NCBI RefSeq assembly: GCF_016864575.1
Contig: NZ_CP044125.1
Coordinates: forward strand, 372,001-436,000
Length of the DNA: 64,000 nucleotides
Reading direction: 5' to 3'
DNA from: Rhizobium sp. BG4
Lineage (GTDB): Bacteria > Pseudomonadota > Alphaproteobacteria > Rhizobiales > Rhizobiaceae
Below are positions 51,913 through 61,298 of this stretch, in pieces (position 1 is the stretch's first letter; each line of letters opens with the position of its first letter). The notes below the pieces were generated by a model. That model saw nothing but the letters and a program-made list of their open reading frames with translations, did not search any database and was not told the DNA's origin. The translations under genes were made by a program, and so were the position numbers.

Positions 51913-53151
51913 GTGCGGACGCAGAAGCTCGATGCCGACCACCAGCCGCTTGACGATGCAGGCAAGGCCGATGCCGGTATTTCCCGGCTGAGATCGGTCG
52001 GCGCGCAGCTGGCGATCGCTGATCTGGACATCACCGTCCACACAAAACTGGAGCCGTTGGAGAGCGACTGGCGGGCGCTTGAGAAAGATCCCCTCGCCTC
52101 GCTGCATCAGGGCTATGAGTGGTGCCGCTCCTGGGTGCGCGCCTATGACAGGCCGCTTGCCGTGCTCAAAGGCACCGCGCAGGGCAAGGCCGCCTTCATC
52201 CTGCCGATCGAGATCGAAAGCCGCCAGGGCGTGCGGATCGCCAAGTTCATCGGCGCCGATCACAGCAATATCAATACCGGCCTGTTCTCGGCCGCCTTCC
52301 TCGAAGGCGCAGGCGGTCTCGATGCCGGTCGTTTCGCAGCGATCCTGAGAGAGGCGCTGCACGGTAAGGCCGATCTGTTGCTGCTGCAGAACATGCCGCT
52401 GGAATGGCGCGGGCGGGAAAACCCGCTGAACCTACTGCCGATGGTGCAAAACCAGAACCACGCCTACCAGCTGCCGCTGCTCGAAAATTTCGAGGCGACG
52501 CTGAAGCAGCTGAATGCCAAGAGCCGCCGCAAGAAATTCCGCGTGCAGTCCAAGCGGCTGGAGGCAATCGGCGGCTTCGACTATATCGACGGCGGCTCAC
52601 CCGCCGAACAGCATGCGCTGCTCGACCTGTTCTTCAGGCAGAAGTCCGAGCGCTTCCGTTCGCTCGGTCTGCCCGACGTCTTTGCCGATGCCGCGACGAA
52701 GGCATTCCTGCATGGGCTCATCGATATCCGCGACGGTAGCGACTATGGCCTGGAAATGCATGCGCTGCGGTTGAAGGGTGAATTCGACGGCAAGATTGCG
52801 GCCGTCTCGGGCATCTCGCGCAAGGGCGATCATGTGATCTGCCAGTTCGGCGCGATCGACGAGAACCTCGTTCCGGATGCCAGCCCCGGCGAATTCCTCT
52901 ATTGGCAGATGATCTCCGGATTGCAGAACAAGAGCGTCGCGCTCTTCGATTTCGGCCTTGGCGACCAGACCTACAAGCGCTCCTGGGCGCCCGTCGAGAC
53001 CGACCATCATGACGTGGTTCTGCCGCTATCGCTGAAGGGACGGATTGCAGGGACGGCGCATCGCGCCATCACCCGCAGCAAGGCCTATATCAAGGCGCGG
53101 CCGGGCTTTTACCGAGCAGCCCAGCGCCTGCGCGCCAAGATCGGTATCTGA
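51913..53151 (+). CDS. BcsL/CelD-like GNAT-fold acyltransferase
   Basis: A 412-residue cytoplasmic protein of the CelD/BcsL (Acetyltransf_6, FemAB-like) group, starting at GTG 51913. EWCRSWVRAYDRPLAVLKG and LEGAGGLDAGRFAAILREAL lie in the first half. The acetyltransferase core is NAKSRRKKFRVQSKRLEAIG, FFRQKSERFRSLG and the final FDFGLGDQTYKRSWAP. Such enzymes modify exopolysaccharide or cellulose intermediates. The gene converges with the Wzz-type gene and sits at the edge of the polysaccharide cluster, which supports this role. Confidence 0.82.
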   Translation: MRTQKLDADHQPLDDAGKADAGISRLRSVGAQLAIADLDITVHTKLEPLESDWRALEKDPLASLHQGYEWCRSWVRAYDRPLAVLKGTAQGKAAFILPIEIESRQGVRIAKFIGADHSNINTGLFSAAFLEGAGGLDAGRFAAILREALHGKADLLLLQNMPLEWRGRENPLNLLPMVQNQNHAYQLPLLENFEATLKQLNAKSRRKKFRVQSKRLEAIGGFDYIDGGSPAEQHALLDLFFRQKSERFRSLGLPDVFADAATKAFLHGLIDIRDGSDYGLEMHALRLKGEFDGKIAAVSGISRKGDHVICQFGAIDENLVPDASPGEFLYWQMISGLQNKSVALFDFGLGDQTYKRSWAPVETDHHDVVLPLSLKGRIAGTAHRAITRSKAYIKARPGFYRAAQRLRAKIGI

Positions 53152-53156
53152 CCGCC

Positions 53157-55304
53157 TCAGGCGGCGTGGCGGGTGAGATCGGGCTCGGCGCTTTCGCCGC
53201 CCGACATCAGCACGACGCGCTGGTAACCGGCCTTTTCGAACTCGGTCATGGCGGTTGCGAACTCGTCTTCCAGCACTTCCGGCATGGAGAGGATGATCTC
53301 GACATCCTTGCTGCGCGTCAGCCGCGACACGCCGGCGACATCGGCCGCGCCGCATTCGACGATGACGATATCGTAAGCCGACATCAGCGCATCGAGCAGC
53401 AACGACAGGCGATCTGCACCGCGCATCGCCTTGCGAACGTCGCTGATCCCCTGCGGGATGAGATGCGCATCCGACGAGCGGTCGCCATGGATCGTGTCGC
53501 CGAAGGCAGCTTCGCCGCAGAGCAGGTCGGTAACGCCAGGCGCTTCCAGGTCTTCGGCCATCATCGCGGTCGGATAGCCGGAGCCGGTCATATCGACGAG
53601 GATGGCGCGCTGGCCGGAGGCGGCGAGCCTGCGGGCAAGCGCAACGGTGGCTGCGGAGCCGTCGTCACCAGTCGGTGAAATGGCGATTGCGAGCGGCGCA
53701 CGGCTGCCGGTGAGATAATCGGCAACGGAGCCGATCGAGAATTCGTTCTCTTCGACAGCTTCGACGGCGACGGCGAGCTCTTCGGTTTCAGGTTCTTCTG
53801 CCGGGGCAGAGAGCATGCTGGGGGCCACGGCACGTTTCGTCTTTGCGGGAGCGGCAACGATAACCGTTTCCTCTTCCTCGATACGGGCAACCGGCAAGGC
53901 GGGACCAACAGGACGCAACGCGCGGCCGCTGAAGAGCTCGGCGAGCATGATGACGATCGAGGTGATGATCAGCGTTGCGAAGGCGGCGACGATGACGATC
54001 GGGACGACCTTCGGGAAATAGGGATCGACCGGCTGGATCGCCTTGGAGACGACGCGGGCATCGGCCGGGCTGGAATTGCTGTCGGCGCGCGATGCGGCTT
54101 CGCGGTAACGCACCAGATAGGTTTCGAGCAGCTGGCGCTGGGCATTGGCTTCGCGCTGCAGCGCGTTCAGGCCGACTTCGTCTTCCCCGGCCTTGGCGCT
54201 GTTCTGCTGCAAAGCGCCGGACTGGCGCTCGAGCTCGGTGGCGCGCAGATCGGCGACCTTGGACTCGTTCTCAATGCTGGTCAGGATCTTCTGCGTTTCG
54301 GCGCGGATCTGCGTCTTGATGTCGGCGAGCTGGGCGCGGAGACTGCGCAGGCGCGGATGGTTGTTGAGCAGCGAGATGCTGAGATCGGAGATCTGCGACT
54401 GCAGTCCGGACTCGGTACCCTTCAGGCGCTGCATCGACTGCGAATTCATGATGTCGGGCAGCGTATCGGAGGCTTCGCCGGAGGACAGCGCGTTACGCAC
54501 GGCCTGGGCGCGGGCTTCGGCATTGGCCTTCTCGCCGCGCACCCGGGTCAGTTCGGCGGAGATATCGTTCAGCTGCTGCGTCGGGAAGTTGCTGCCGCCA
54601 TTGGTCGGCAGCAGGCCGTGCTGAGCGCGGTATTCGGCGACCTTCTGCTCGGCATCATTGACCTTCTGGCGCAGGCTTTCGATTTCAGGCTCGAGCCAGC
54701 GGGTGGCTTCGGAATTGGAGGCGAGCTTGGCGCCGCTCTGGGTAGCGAGATAGACCGATGCCATCGCATTCGGAATGCGGGCGGCGAGCTTCGGATCCTT
54801 GGAGGTGAAGTTGATGCCGATGACGCGCGAGCCCGGCACCTGGAAGACCTGCAGGCGCTCGGTGAAGGCATCGATGACGCGCTCTTCAGGCGGGTTTTCA
54901 GCCGGGTTCTTCTTCAGATGCAGGGCAACGAGGATATCCGTCAGCGCCGAGCCGTTGGCTGCCTCGTCGAATTCCGGGAGCTCGTAGAGCTTCTCGCTGT
55001 TGATGACCTTCTTGATCAGGTCGGCGGACTGCAGGAGCTGCACCTGGCTCGCAATATTCAGCTCGTCGAGCAACGGGCCTGCCGTGGCGTCGGATGTCTG
55101 GGTATTGGCGAAGGCCGGCGCGCGCTGCTCGATCAGCAGGCGCGTCTCGCCGCGATATTTCGGCGCGATCATCTTGGCGCCGGCGAAGGCAACCCCTGCC
55201 CCGATCAGCGTGATCGCAACGACCTTGAGCCGCCGTTCCCATACGGCACGGACAAGCTGGCCAAGATCGATGTCGACATCCTGATTTCCCGATACGCCGG
55301 ACAT
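53157..55304 (-). CDS. Wzz/GumC-type polysaccharide co-polymerase with degenerate kinase-like domain
   Basis: A 715-residue inner-membrane protein. ATG 55304 has GGAG 7 bases upstream. The Wzz domain begins VDIDLGQLVRAVWERRLKVV, with TM1 at ~28-47. A long coiled coil (~180-420) follows, and TM2 (IVIVAAFATLIITSIVIML) lies near 440. The last ~190 residues look like a BY-kinase/ParA fold (LAIAISPTGDDGSAATVALA, YDIVIVECGAADVAGVS). The Walker A lysine is missing and no tyrosine cluster ends the protein, so tyrosine-kinase activity is unlikely. It should control chain length and export with the divergent OPX lipoprotein. Confidence 0.85.
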   Translation of the reverse strand: MSGVSGNQDVDIDLGQLVRAVWERRLKVVAITLIGAGVAFAGAKMIAPKYRGETRLLIEQRAPAFANTQTSDATAGPLLDELNIASQVQLLQSADLIKKVINSEKLYELPEFDEAANGSALTDILVALHLKKNPAENPPEERVIDAFTERLQVFQVPGSRVIGINFTSKDPKLAARIPNAMASVYLATQSGAKLASNSEATRWLEPEIESLRQKVNDAEQKVAEYRAQHGLLPTNGGSNFPTQQLNDISAELTRVRGEKANAEARAQAVRNALSSGEASDTLPDIMNSQSMQRLKGTESGLQSQISDLSISLLNNHPRLRSLRAQLADIKTQIRAETQKILTSIENESKVADLRATELERQSGALQQNSAKAGEDEVGLNALQREANAQRQLLETYLVRYREAASRADSNSSPADARVVSKAIQPVDPYFPKVVPIVIVAAFATLIITSIVIMLAELFSGRALRPVGPALPVARIEEEETVIVAAPAKTKRAVAPSMLSAPAEEPETEELAVAVEAVEENEFSIGSVADYLTGSRAPLAIAISPTGDDGSAATVALARRLAASGQRAILVDMTGSGYPTAMMAEDLEAPGVTDLLCGEAAFGDTIHGDRSSDAHLIPQGISDVRKAMRGADRLSLLLDALMSAYDIVIVECGAADVAGVSRLTRSKDVEIILSMPEVLEDEFATAMTEFEKAGYQRVVLMSGGESAEPDLTRHAA

Positions 55305-55495
55305 ACTCGTACTCCAAGAACAAAGGTGCCGCGAAGCGTAAACGACTATAGTAACCCAAGCGTTAATTGCCCCGCCCTCAAGTAAGAGGCGGGAGAATGC
55401 ACGGAGCACAAAAAAAGCTGCGGATTTTTACCAGCCATTAACCCTAACGGATCGATAACGGCGGGGACCAATTTGTTTTCTGTGAGCCTGCACGG

Positions 55496-56071
55496 ATGCC
55501 CCTCGCTACGCCAAAGATGTTTCTGGCCCTCGGCCTTGCCGCGATGACTGCGGTCCTGAGCGGCTGCAACACCTATAAGCCGGCGCCGAAGGCTTTCCAG
55601 CAGGCGACGATCCAGCCCTATACGCTGGATAGCGGCGACCGCCTGCGCATCACCGTCTTCGACCAGCCGAGCATGACGAACAGCTATACTGTCGATCAGG
55701 CCGGCTATATCGCATTCCCGCTTGTCGGCCAGGTCCCTGCCCGTGGCCGCACCCTGCAACAGCTTTCCGGCCAGCTGGCTGGCAAGCTGCGCCAGGGTTA
55801 TCTTCGCGATCCCGATGTCACCATCGATGTCGATCGCTACCGCTCGATCTTCGTCATGGGCGAAGTCGGCCAGCCCGGCCAATACGCCTATGTTCCCGGC
55901 CTGACGGTTCAGAATGCCATCGCCGTTGCCGGCGGTTACACCTCGCGCGCCAATCAGGCCAGCGTCGACGTGACGCGCAAGATCAACGGTCAGGTCATCA
56001 CCGGCCGCGTCAACATTTCCTCCGCCATCATCGCTGGCGACACGATCTATGTACGCGAACGGCTGTTCTGA
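55496..56071 (+). CDS. polysaccharide export outer-membrane lipoprotein (Wza/OPX family)
   Basis: A 191-residue lipoprotein. The signal peptide ends at a lipobox, AVLSGC, with Cys24 as the lipidation site. The Poly_export domain reads YTLDSGDRLRITVFDQPSM, and a SLBB-type segment follows (VFVMGEV-like IFVMGEVGQPGQYAYVPGLT). It is much shorter than Wza (about 380 residues), as are the GumB-like rhizobial exporters. It starts the plus-strand operon; the glycosyltransferase start is 6 bases after its stop. Confidence 0.9.
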   Translation: MPLATPKMFLALGLAAMTAVLSGCNTYKPAPKAFQQATIQPYTLDSGDRLRITVFDQPSMTNSYTVDQAGYIAFPLVGQVPARGRTLQQLSGQLAGKLRQGYLRDPDVTIDVDRYRSIFVMGEVGQPGQYAYVPGLTVQNAIAVAGGYTSRANQASVDVTRKINGQVITGRVNISSAIIAGDTIYVRERLF

Positions 56072-56077
56072 TCTGAC

Positions 56078-57241
56078 ATGACAGACGAACAACGGCCTCT
56101 CCGCATCATTCACTGCTTCAGGTCGCCGATCGGCGGAATCTTCCGTCATGTCCGCGATCTGGTCGAGGAGCACAGTAAGGCCGGTCACGAAATCGGCATT
56201 CTCTGCGACAGCTCGACCGGTGGCGAGCACGAGGACCGGCTGTTCGACGATATCCGTCCCTATCTGTCGCTTGGGCTGACGCGCGTGCCAATCCGCCGCG
56301 CCCCTGGCATCTCCGATATTCCGGTGATCTGGGATACATACAAGACAATCAAAAGTTTGCGGCCTGATGTGCTGCACGGACACGGCGCCAAAGGCGGTGT
56401 GCTCGCGCGGCTCGTTGGCTCAGCCCTGCGGGTGAACAGGTATCGCGTAGCCCGCCTCTATACTGCGCATGGCGGAAGCCTGCATTATTCCCGCACCTCG
56501 CTCCTCGGGCAGTTCGTGCTCAAGATGGAGCGGCTGCAGGAATATCTGACCGACGCGCTCGTCTTTATCTGCGAATACGAGCGCGACACCTATGCCAAGA
56601 AGGTCGGCAAGCCGAAAACCAAGACACGGCTGATCTATAACGGCATCGGGGAACGGGATTTCCAGGTCATTCCCACCCGATCCGATGCGGTCCACTTCAT
56701 CTATATCGGCATGCTTCGGGACCTTAAGGGTCCCGATCTTTTTGTGGACGCTTTCGCCAAGACCGAGCGGCTGGCCGGGCGCCCCCTCTCCGCATTGATG
56801 ATCGGCGACGGGCCGGATCGCGACAAGTACCGCGACATGATGGTCGAACGCGGCCTCGGCAAGCGCATCAGCATGCTGCCTGCAATGCGCGTGCAGGAGG
56901 CTTTCACGATGTCGCAGAATGTCGTCGTGCCGTCACGCGCCGAGGCCATGCCCTATATCGTTCTCGAAGCGCTCGGCGCCGGCAAGACGGTGATCGCCAG
57001 CCGCGTCGGCGGCATCCCGGAAGCGCTCGGCAAGGAGAGCGCAGCACTGGTGACGCCGGGTGACGCGACCGACCTCGCGCGGGTCATGGCCGAGGCGCTT
57101 GCCAAGCCCGAATGGGGGCATCAGACCATGCCTTCGACGGAAGCCGTGAAGGCGGTGTTTTCAGCGCCGGTGATGGCGAGAGATGTGCTGAAACTATACT
57201 ACGAGCTCATCGGCCAGACGCCGACATCTTCAAATATATAA
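56078..57241 (+). CDS. family 4 glycosyltransferase
   Basis: A 387-residue GT-B fold glycosyltransferase. The acceptor side begins RIIHCFRSPIGGIFRHVRDLVEEH, HGHGAKGGVLARLVG is the usual His-rich loop, and the donor domain has FIYIGMLRDLKGPDLFVDAFA. The EX7E motif is SRAEAMPYIVLEALGAG. It transfers a nucleotide-sugar residue to a lipid-linked exopolysaccharide intermediate, retaining the anomeric configuration. The sugar is not predictable. It is translationally close to the upstream OPX gene. Confidence 0.9.
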   Translation: MTDEQRPLRIIHCFRSPIGGIFRHVRDLVEEHSKAGHEIGILCDSSTGGEHEDRLFDDIRPYLSLGLTRVPIRRAPGISDIPVIWDTYKTIKSLRPDVLHGHGAKGGVLARLVGSALRVNRYRVARLYTAHGGSLHYSRTSLLGQFVLKMERLQEYLTDALVFICEYERDTYAKKVGKPKTKTRLIYNGIGERDFQVIPTRSDAVHFIYIGMLRDLKGPDLFVDAFAKTERLAGRPLSALMIGDGPDRDKYRDMMVERGLGKRISMLPAMRVQEAFTMSQNVVVPSRAEAMPYIVLEALGAGKTVIASRVGGIPEALGKESAALVTPGDATDLARVMAEALAKPEWGHQTMPSTEAVKAVFSAPVMARDVLKLYYELIGQTPTSSNI

Positions 57242-57307
57242 GATCCTGTAAACCTTTCTTAGGGGCTTCCTGCTATGCCGTTTGTATCAACGAGCGGCGG
57301 AAGCCTC

Positions 57308-58870
57308 ATGAACAAGGCAGAAAAGAGCGGTCAGTTCGACGTCGAAACGCTGCGCAAGCAGGTCTCGGACATCCATGCGCGCGGCGATACGGCCGAGAAG
57401 GCGGATGAGGCAGGGTCGATCAACCCCTACGCCCTGCAGATCGCCGAACAGTTTCGCGAAGGCACGCATTCGCCCGCCATCATCATCGGCCAGTTTCGGC
57501 TCTTCGAATTCGCCTCGCAATTCGTCATTGGTCTCCTTGCCTTCCTGATCTGGCCGGGAGACGGCAGCACCGAGACCTTCGCCTCGCGCGTCGCGCTCGC
57601 CTTCTTCATCTCCGCCTTTGCCGTCGTCAGCCTGCAGATCAGCGATACCTATTCGATCCCGGCGCTGCGCTCTCGCGTGCGGCTCTTGCCGCGGATCTTC
57701 CTCTCCTGGGCAGCCGCCTTCCTGCTGACGGAAATGGTCTTTGCGCTGTTCAACGAGACCTCCTGGGCGAAGATCAACCTGCATCTTGCCTGGTTCTCGG
57801 TCGCCGGCCTGTTCCTCATCGGCACCCGCTTCCTCGTCGCCTACGGCATCCGCAACTGGGCGCGCAACGGCGTCATGGAGCGGCGCGCCGTCATCGTCGG
57901 CGGCGGCGATCCGGCCAAGGATCTGATCCGCCTGCTCGAATTGCAGCCCGATAACGACATCCGCATCTGCGGCATTTTCGACGATCGCGGCGAGAAGCGC
58001 TCGCCGATCATGGTCGCCGGCTATCCGAAGCTCGGCACCGTTGCCGAACTCGTCGAGTTCGTGCGCCTGACGCGCATCGACATGCTGATCATCGCCCTGC
58101 CGCTCAGCGCCGAAGCCCGCATCCTGCAGCTTCTGAAGAAGCTCTGGGTGCTGCCGGTCGATATCCGCCTTGCCGCCCATGCCAACCGCCTGCGGTTCCG
58201 CCCGCGCGCCTATTCGCATGTCGGCACCGTGCCGATGCTCGACATCTTCAAGAAGCCGATCCAGGACTGGGACTCAGTCGCCAAGCGCGGCTTCGACATC
58301 TTCTTCGCGACACTCGCCCTGCTCCTGCTCTGGCCGGTGATGATCGCGACGGCTGTTGCCATCAAGCTGACCTCGAAGGGCCCGGTCTTCTTCATGCAGA
58401 AGCGCCACGGCTTCAACAACGAAGTCATCAACGTCTTCAAGTTCCGCTCGATGTACACGAACATGAGCGACCCGAGCGCGAAGGCGGCCGTGACCAAGGG
58501 CGACCCACGCGTCACCCCCGTCGGCCGCTTCATCCGCAAATCGTCGATCGACGAGCTGCCGCAGCTCTTCAACGTGCTGCGCGGCGAGCTGTCGCTGGTC
58601 GGTCCGCGTCCGCATGCCGTCGCTGCCCAGGCCCACAACCGCGCCTTTGGCGATGTCGTCGAGGGCTATTTCGCCCGCCACCGCGTCAAGCCCGGCGTCA
58701 CCGGCTGGGCGCAGATCAATGGCTGGCGCGGCGAAGTCGACAATGACGAAAAGATCAAGTTCCGCACGGCCTACGATCTCTATTACATCGAGAACTGGTC
58801 GCTCTGGTTCGACCTGAAGATCCTGTTCCTGACGCCGATCCGGCTGCTCAATACGGAAAACGCCTATTGA
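57308..58870 (+). CDS. exopolysaccharide-initiating polyprenyl glycosylphosphotransferase
   Basis: A 520-residue membrane enzyme. I chose ATG 57308, giving MNKAEKSGQFDVETL; ATG 57275 adds 11 residues. Four or five N-terminal helices (~70-195) precede a Rossmann-like CoA_binding_3 domain (RRAVIVGGGDPAKDLI). Then come another helix and the sugar transferase domain: FKFRSMYTNMSD, IRKSSIDELPQLFNVLRGEL and GPRPHAVAAQAHN. It transfers a sugar-1-phosphate to undecaprenyl phosphate, the first step of repeat-unit synthesis, like WcaJ or PssA. Its stop overlaps the next start. Confidence 0.93.
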   Translation: MNKAEKSGQFDVETLRKQVSDIHARGDTAEKADEAGSINPYALQIAEQFREGTHSPAIIIGQFRLFEFASQFVIGLLAFLIWPGDGSTETFASRVALAFFISAFAVVSLQISDTYSIPALRSRVRLLPRIFLSWAAAFLLTEMVFALFNETSWAKINLHLAWFSVAGLFLIGTRFLVAYGIRNWARNGVMERRAVIVGGGDPAKDLIRLLELQPDNDIRICGIFDDRGEKRSPIMVAGYPKLGTVAELVEFVRLTRIDMLIIALPLSAEARILQLLKKLWVLPVDIRLAAHANRLRFRPRAYSHVGTVPMLDIFKKPIQDWDSVAKRGFDIFFATLALLLLWPVMIATAVAIKLTSKGPVFFMQKRHGFNNEVINVFKFRSMYTNMSDPSAKAAVTKGDPRVTPVGRFIRKSSIDELPQLFNVLRGELSLVGPRPHAVAAQAHNRAFGDVVEGYFARHRVKPGVTGWAQINGWRGEVDNDEKIKFRTAYDLYYIENWSLWFDLKILFLTPIRLLNTENAY

Positions 58871-60120
58871 GCGCGATCGAGGCGACATATCCGCGCGTCG
58901 CCGACCCGCAGCGCGTGACGCTGCGTATCATCGGCTCGGCGCTGGTCGCCTTCGGCGTATTCCTCTCCGGCTTCGTCATCGACGAGCCGGCGCCCTACGA
59001 GCTCTGGATGGCCGGGCTGACCGGCATCTGGTTCATCCTCGGGCTGCGCATCTCCCGCTACAGCGGCATCCTGCTGGCGCTGCTCATCACCTTCAATGTC
59101 GGCGGCATGCTGTCTCTGACTCAGATGAAGGACATGACGGGCGGGCCGATGTATATCGCCGTCTCGACCTTCCTGGCGCTGACATCGGTCTTTTATGCCG
59201 CGATCATCGAGGACAATGCCAAGCGCCTCGTGCTGATCTTCAACGCGTGGGTGTTTGCCGCCGTCATCACCTCGCTGCTCGGCATTCTCGGCTACTTCCA
59301 CGCCTTCCCCGGCTCGGAAGTCTTCACGCTCTACGACCGCGCCAAGGGCGCCTTCCAGGATCCGAACGTCTTCGGTCCGTTCCTCGTCGCCCCATCGCTC
59401 TACCTCGTGCACGGCATGCTGACGCGCAGCCTGCTGAGCTCGCCGGTCCGCGCCCTTGCGCTGCTGATCCTGGCGCTCGGCGTCTTCCTGTCCTTTTCGC
59501 GCGCCGCCTGGGGCCTCTTCCTGCTGACGATCGTCATCCTGATCTTCGTCATGCTCCTGAAAGAACGCACCGGCGCCTTCCGCCTGAAGATCCTGCTGAT
59601 GTCGATGACGGCGGTGATCCTGATGGTCGCGGCACTCGTCATCGCCCTGCAGATCCCGCAGGTCGCCGACCTCTTCAGCACCCGCGCACAGCTGGTGCAG
59701 CAATATGACGGCGAATATCTCGGCCGATTCGACCGCCACCGCATCGGCTTCCAGATGATGATGGAGCGGCCGCTCGGGATCGGCCCGATGGTGTTCGGCA
59801 CGATCTTCCCCGAAGACGAGCACAATATCTGGCTGAAGTGCCTGACGACCTATGGCTGGCTCGGCTTCGTCACCTATGTCTTGATGCTGATCTGGACCAT
59901 CTATCTCGGTTTCAAGAACCTGCTCAAGGATCGCCCCTGGCAGCCCTTCCTGATGATCGCCTGGATCTGCGTCATCGGCCATGCGACGATCGGCAACGTC
60001 ATCGATATCGACCACTGGCGCCACGTCTATCTGCTGTTCGGCATCGTCTGGGGCTGCGCCGCACTGGAGCACCGCCACCAGCTCGCCGAGATGCGCAAAA
60101 CCGGCGTCAGCGCCACTTGA
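58867..60120 (+). CDS. O-antigen ligase/polymerase family protein (Wzy/ExoQ-like)
   Basis: A 417-residue protein with about eleven hydrophobic helices. It starts at TTG 58867, overlapping the previous stop as TTGA, so translation is probably coupled. The Wzy_C-type signature is FLSFSRAAWGLFLLTIVILI, followed by a large periplasmic loop with RFDRHRIGFQMMMERPLGIG and EDEHNIWLKCLTTYGW. It likely polymerises lipid-linked repeat units in the periplasm. It is the last gene of the cluster in this window. Confidence 0.88.
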   Translation: MSAIEATYPRVADPQRVTLRIIGSALVAFGVFLSGFVIDEPAPYELWMAGLTGIWFILGLRISRYSGILLALLITFNVGGMLSLTQMKDMTGGPMYIAVSTFLALTSVFYAAIIEDNAKRLVLIFNAWVFAAVITSLLGILGYFHAFPGSEVFTLYDRAKGAFQDPNVFGPFLVAPSLYLVHGMLTRSLLSSPVRALALLILALGVFLSFSRAAWGLFLLTIVILIFVMLLKERTGAFRLKILLMSMTAVILMVAALVIALQIPQVADLFSTRAQLVQQYDGEYLGRFDRHRIGFQMMMERPLGIGPMVFGTIFPEDEHNIWLKCLTTYGWLGFVTYVLMLIWTIYLGFKNLLKDRPWQPFLMIAWICVIGHATIGNVIDIDHWRHVYLLFGIVWGCAALEHRHQLAEMRKTGVSAT

Positions 60121-60151
60121 GAAGCGGCCCGTCCGCGCTAAACTTCTCCTC

Positions 60152-60445
60152 ATGATCACGGGAACACAGATACGCGGCGCCCGCGCCATGACGGGCATGA
60201 GCATCGAGGAACTGGCCGCTGCATCCGGCCTTTCCGCAAAAATCGTTTCGGCGCTCGAACAGGGCGAAGGCAGCGGCGAGCCGCAGGCCTTTCTCGCCGC
60301 CAAGCACGCGCTGGAGGCGGCCGGCATCATCTTCATCGCCAGCGGCAATCATGACGAAGGCGGCCCCGGCGTGCGCCTCAAGGCACGCGGCAACGGCGAC
60401 GACGGCCTGCGGCCCGAAGAGCTCAACGCCACCAATGACGATTAA
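60152..60445 (+). CDS. small XRE-family HTH regulator
   Basis: A 97-residue protein starting at ATG 60152. The HTH spans MITGTQIRGARAMTGMSIEELAAASGLSAKIVSALE (core IEELAAASGLSAKIVSALEQ). It is followed by HALEAAGIIFIASGNHDEGGPGVRLK, a pattern common in short rhizobial XRE proteins. It lies 31 bases downstream of the polymerase gene. The target is unknown. Confidence 0.83.
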   Translation: MITGTQIRGARAMTGMSIEELAAASGLSAKIVSALEQGEGSGEPQAFLAAKHALEAAGIIFIASGNHDEGGPGVRLKARGNGDDGLRPEELNATNDD

Positions 60446-60508
60446 TCCGGAACCAAACCGGCCTTCACGCGTTTTCTGCGCGCAATCAATGCGTTGAGGG
60501 AAATCATC

Positions 60509-60658
60509 TTGAATCGTAACAGCAGTCTTTATTTCGTCATCGGCGCGCTCGTGGTCGTCGTCATCGGCCTTGGCGCCTATATTTATCGTGAAGAAAGCAA
60601 GCCGGAGGGCGTCGAGCTCAGCATCGGCCAGAACGGCATTTCCGTCGAGCAGAAGTAA
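60509..60658 (+). CDS. 49-residue single-pass membrane protein
   Basis: A short gene starting at TTG 60509, with GAGGG 8 bases upstream. The protein has a single transmembrane helix (YFVIGALVVVVIGLGAYIY) followed by a charged, soluble tail ending GQNGISVEQK. Codon usage is like the neighbouring genes. I recall similar small hypothetical proteins in Rhizobiales. The function is unknown; it may be a small membrane regulator. Confidence 0.65.
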   Translation: MNRNSSLYFVIGALVVVVIGLGAYIYREESKPEGVELSIGQNGISVEQK

Positions 60659-60661
60659 TCT

Positions 60662-60874
60662 TCAGAGATAGGCCTTGGTCAGGGCGGCGAGCTTTGCGCC
60701 GTCTCTGACACCCTGCCGGTAAAGCTGGATCATCACCGCGCCCAGGCGCTCGGCCTCCTGCGTGCGGCGGCCGACGCCGCGGTCCTCGCAGACTTCATCC
60801 AGGACATTGGAAATCACGTCGAGATCGTCCGAAAACAGCGGGAGGTCGCGCGGATGGATAGTCGTGTCGAGCAT
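60662..60874 (-). CDS. small hypothetical protein
   Basis: A 70-residue, acidic, soluble protein. FSDDLDVISNVLDEVCEDRGVG and AERLGAVMIQLYRQGVRDGAKL look helical. AGGAAG lies 10 bases before the ATG. I recognise it only as a type of short hypothetical protein frequent in rhizobia. It converges with the 49-residue membrane protein gene, leaving 3 bases between them. Confidence 0.6.
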   Translation of the reverse strand: MLDTTIHPRDLPLFSDDLDVISNVLDEVCEDRGVGRRTQEAERLGAVMIQLYRQGVRDGAKLAALTKAYL

Positions 60875-61048
60875 CGAGGCGGCACTTCCTGAAAGCCTGA
60901 CGCAGAATACCTGCAGCGGCAGATGAGATCGGGAACGCCTGCACTATGCGCGCGGATTTCACGCTTTGCAACTCTCTGAAATTTAGCGGGAACAAAGGAA
61001 CATGCCCGGCGTTCGATGCCAGGTTCAAATCAGTACAAAGACCGTGTC

Positions 61049-61282
61049 ATGAGTCAGAGAAGCTTCCCCTCCCCCGTTCGCGTCAAATCCGCAACCGCAG
61101 ACCTGATCATCTCCACCGCCTGGGATGCCGTCGAGTTCCTGAAGCGCTGGCCGGGCAACCGCGGCCGCGAATACCGCATCGCCATGCAGCATTGCCTCGA
61201 CGCGCTCGACGGCCTGATCAGCGCCAGCAAGGCACGGCTTTCCTTCATCACCGCCGCCCGCATCGCCGGGCTGCTTGCCTGA
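61049..61282 (+). CDS. DUF982 family protein
   Basis: A 77-residue protein. ADLIISTAWDAVEFLKRWPGN and YRIAMQHCLDALDGLISASKAR match DUF982, a short Rhizobiales-specific family often present in many copies per genome. I chose ATG 61049; the frame extends upstream to 61016 without a ribosome site. The function is unknown. Confidence 0.78.
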   Translation: MSQRSFPSPVRVKSATADLIISTAWDAVEFLKRWPGNRGREYRIAMQHCLDALDGLISASKARLSFITAARIAGLLA

Positions 61283-61298
61283 ACGGCCGAGGCGGCGG

